NCBI RefSeq assembly: GCF_029626105.1
Contig: NZ_JARUBH010000009.1
Location: 2,728,001 to 2,792,000 of the forward strand
Reading direction: 5' to 3'
From: Solwaraspora sp. WMMD792
Lineage (GTDB): Bacteria > Actinomycetota > Actinomycetes > Mycobacteriales > Micromonosporaceae
Length of the DNA: 64,000 nt
The notes below the pieces were generated by a model that had not been told where the DNA came from, ran no database searches, and saw only the letters and a program-made list of their open reading frames with translations. This document shows, one piece after another, positions 61,961 to 64,000 of the stretch. The first letter of the stretch is position 1; every line of letters starts with the position of its first letter. Position numbers and translations under genes: made by a program.

Positions 61961-64000
61961 ATGGTCCCCACACCTGCATCCCAGTGGCGACGACAGCTCG
62001 CGGCGGCCGTGGCCGCCGCCGGTGCCGTCGTCCTGTTGGCCGGGCCGGCCACCGCCGGGCCGGCCACCGCGCCGTCCGCCGACCGTCCGCAGGTTACCGA
62101 CCGTGCGCGGATCCAGGCCCCGCTCGAACGGCTGGCCGACGAGCAGGCCAGCGTCGTGGAGGTCGTCGTGACCGACCGCGACGAACTCGACGATCTCGTC
62201 GCCACCGGAGTCGACCTGGATCACCACGTGTCGCAGACCGCGGCCGGGATCGTCGTCCACGCCGTCGTCACCCCGACCGAGATCGACGGTCTGCGGGCCG
62301 GTGGTTTCCGGATCGGCCAACTGCTGCACGAACCGGCCGACACCCGGGCACGCGTCGCCGAGCGGGAGGCGACGATCGCCGACCACCGCGCCGACAATCA
62401 GACGTTCACCGCGCGGGTGCGGCAGGACGCCGCCGTTGCCGACATCAGGATCATCCGGGCCGACTACTACACCTCCGGCACCGACCAGGTGCTGTCGGTA
62501 GAAGCGAAGTGGGCCCAGGGACAGAGCTCACCGAGCACGTTGACCGTGTCCCGGGACAGTGGCCCGGGCACCGCCATGGGTTCCGGTGGCACGCAGGTCA
62601 TCACGCGGTTCGTCGACGCCGGCGTCTACCTCTACCACCGGGGCGCGAGCACGGTCGGCGTCCGGCCAAACCGGATCCAGATCGTCAGCCCGACCGGCGA
62701 CGTGGCGGTGGCCCAGGTCGAGCAGTGGCTGCCGGTCCCGGACGACTCCCCCGAGGGACCCGGGTACCAGAAGGACTTCGTCACCAGCTATCTCACCCCG
62801 ACCGAGCTGTACGACCGGATCCAGCGGCTGGCCGACGAGTTTCCCCACCTCGCCGAGGTTGTCGAGCTGCCGTATCGGACCAACGGCTACCGACGCAAGG
62901 CGCAGGTCGTGCTGGGTGCCACCACGGCGAACCGGGTCGCCGTCGACTCCCACGCATGGGGCCACCGGGGCGGCAACGACATCACCGTGGAACTGGTCGA
63001 CCCCGGTGCCGGCGACCGGCCCCTGTCGGTCACCGTCGACGGCAGCGCCATCCGGGTCGAGCTGGGCACCGACGGCGGTGGCGTGGTGGTCAGCACCGCC
63101 GCGCAGGTCGCCGCCGCGATCAACGCCTCGGCGGGCGACCTGGTCAGTGCCTACACCTACCGGGGCAGCGCCGGCGACGGCGTTGTCACCCCGGCCCCGG
63201 TGACCCCGTTGAGCGACAACCTGACCGCGCCGGCCACCGTCTCCCGCGACCCGCACCCGGTGTACGCGCTGCGGATCGGCAAGTACCGGGACGGCTCGCG
63301 CACCGGGGTGCTCGCCTACGCGCAGGAGCACGCCCGCGAATGGGTTCCCCCGCTGGTCGCCATCGAGACCGCCGAACGTCTGCTGCGCAACCACCGTACC
63401 GACGAGAACACCAAGCAACTGCTCCGTACGCTGGACATCTGGATCGCGCCGTCGATCAACCCCGACGGCGGCCACTACTCCTTCTACGATTACGGATTCC
63501 AGCGCCGCAACATGACGAACCACTGCGCCGCCGGTGGCGCGACCGACGCGCTGGCCCGCAACTCGTGGGGTGTGGACAACAACCGCAACTACACCGAGTA
63601 CAGCCTCTTCGACGGGTACTCCGGCGCGTCGACCAGCTGCACCAGCGACGTGTACGCCGGCCCGAGCGAACTGTCCGAGCCGGAGAACAAGAACCTGGAC
63701 TGGCTGGCCAGCCGGCCGAACATCAAGTTCTCGATGAACCTGCACTCGTCGGGGAACTACTTCATGTGGTCGCCGGGTTCGTACGTCACCCCGGGCCGGA
63801 TCACCGCGCCACGGCCGACCCTGGCGCAGGAGTCGTTCTTCTGGGGCGCGTCGTCGCGGATCCTCACCGCGATCAAGCGGCACCGTAACCTGGCGGTGAC
63901 CCCGGCCAGGACCGGCCCCATCTCCGACGTGCTCTACTCCGCCGCCGGCAACTCCGGGGACATGCTGTGGTACAGGTACGGCATCTACGCGTGGAACTTC
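61961..64000 (+). CDS. Secreted M14 zinc carboxypeptidase (partial, 3' end missing)
   Basis: 680 residues are present from the ATG at 61961 (GAAAGG 7 bp upstream); the frame is open to the window edge. Signal peptide to about residue 33. A propeptide-like region covers about 40-270. The M14 domain starts near 275 (YLTPTELYDRIQRLADEFPH); zinc ligands are His457 and Glu460 (QEHAREWV) and His595 (NLHSSGN). NPDGG is at 500-504. A module of about 95 residues (332-428) is inserted before LRIGKY. The sequence stops at YAWNF, just before the expected catalytic Glu. It removes C-terminal residues from peptides outside the cell. Confidence 0.88.
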   Translation, partial: MVPTPASQWRRQLAAAVAAAGAVVLLAGPATAGPATAPSADRPQVTDRARIQAPLERLADEQASVVEVVVTDRDELDDLVATGVDLDHHVSQTAAGIVVHAVVTPTEIDGLRAGGFRIGQLLHEPADTRARVAEREATIADHRADNQTFTARVRQDAAVADIRIIRADYYTSGTDQVLSVEAKWAQGQSSPSTLTVSRDSGPGTAMGSGGTQVITRFVDAGVYLYHRGASTVGVRPNRIQIVSPTGDVAVAQVEQWLPVPDDSPEGPGYQKDFVTSYLTPTELYDRIQRLADEFPHLAEVVELPYRTNGYRRKAQVVLGATTANRVAVDSHAWGHRGGNDITVELVDPGAGDRPLSVTVDGSAIRVELGTDGGGVVVSTAAQVAAAINASAGDLVSAYTYRGSAGDGVVTPAPVTPLSDNLTAPATVSRDPHPVYALRIGKYRDGSRTGVLAYAQEHAREWVPPLVAIETAERLLRNHRTDENTKQLLRTLDIWIAPSINPDGGHYSFYDYGFQRRNMTNHCAAGGATDALARNSWGVDNNRNYTEYSLFDGYSGASTSCTSDVYAGPSELSEPENKNLDWLASRPNIKFSMNLHSSGNYFMWSPGSYVTPGRITAPRPTLAQESFFWGASSRILTAIKRHRNLAVTPARTGPISDVLYSAAGNSGDMLWYRYGIYAWNF

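Overview
The window is high-GC DNA with GTG/TTG starts, GGAGG-type ribosome binding sites and many secreted multi-domain proteins. Gene content and style fit a filamentous actinomycete, most likely of the Micromonospora family; this is inferred by eye, as no marker gene or database was used. I saw no rRNA, tRNA, CRISPR array, transposase or integrase.

Left part (1-9,720): a catabolic locus. The end of a ferredoxin/oxygenase-reductase gene is followed by an IclR regulator, a divergent MarR regulator, and a four-gene operon (short-chain dehydrogenase, amidohydrolase, MaoC hydratase, acyl-CoA ligase). A convergent operon encodes a NitT/TauT-type ABC importer and a PaaX-family regulator. Together they look like uptake and CoA-linked breakdown of an aromatic or related acid; the substrate is unknown.

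9,968-25,349: a large secreted PA14/beta-propeller/CBM/DUF1080 protein, a spermidine-synthase-like protein, an XRE-type membrane regulator, two secreted cell-wall hydrolases, release factor 3, a degraded small gene, a FAAL-ACP-C NRPS that stops inside an adenylation domain, and an XRE/NB-ARC/TPR regulator.

25,742-40,969: a Wzx/Wzy-type exopolysaccharide cluster. It holds a putative UDP-L-FucNAc pathway (FnlA-, FnlB/WbvR- and FnlC-like), glycosyltransferases, polymerase, flippase, epimerase, acetyltransferase, and an unusual protein with a phage-tail-fibre-like C-terminus. No initiating phosphoglycosyltransferase is visible.

41,213-55,235: a BTRD1-repeat serine hydrolase, a siderophore ABC importer under an IdeR/DtxR-like box, and a three-gene secreted operon: cupredoxin-DUF1080 protein, two-domain multicopper oxidase, and a 1,326-residue ThuA/discoidin/sorbosone-dehydrogenase-like/PKD/DUF1080 protein. 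This operon is the best candidate for an undescribed system: possible extracellular oxidation of sugars to 3-keto sugars, copper-based electron transfer to oxygen, and cleavage of the keto-glycoside.

55,303-64,000: a second polysaccharide locus (MurJ-like flippase, two glycosyltransferases, an O-antigen ligase-like protein), a conserved hypothetical gene, and a secreted M14 zinc carboxypeptidase cut by the window edge.
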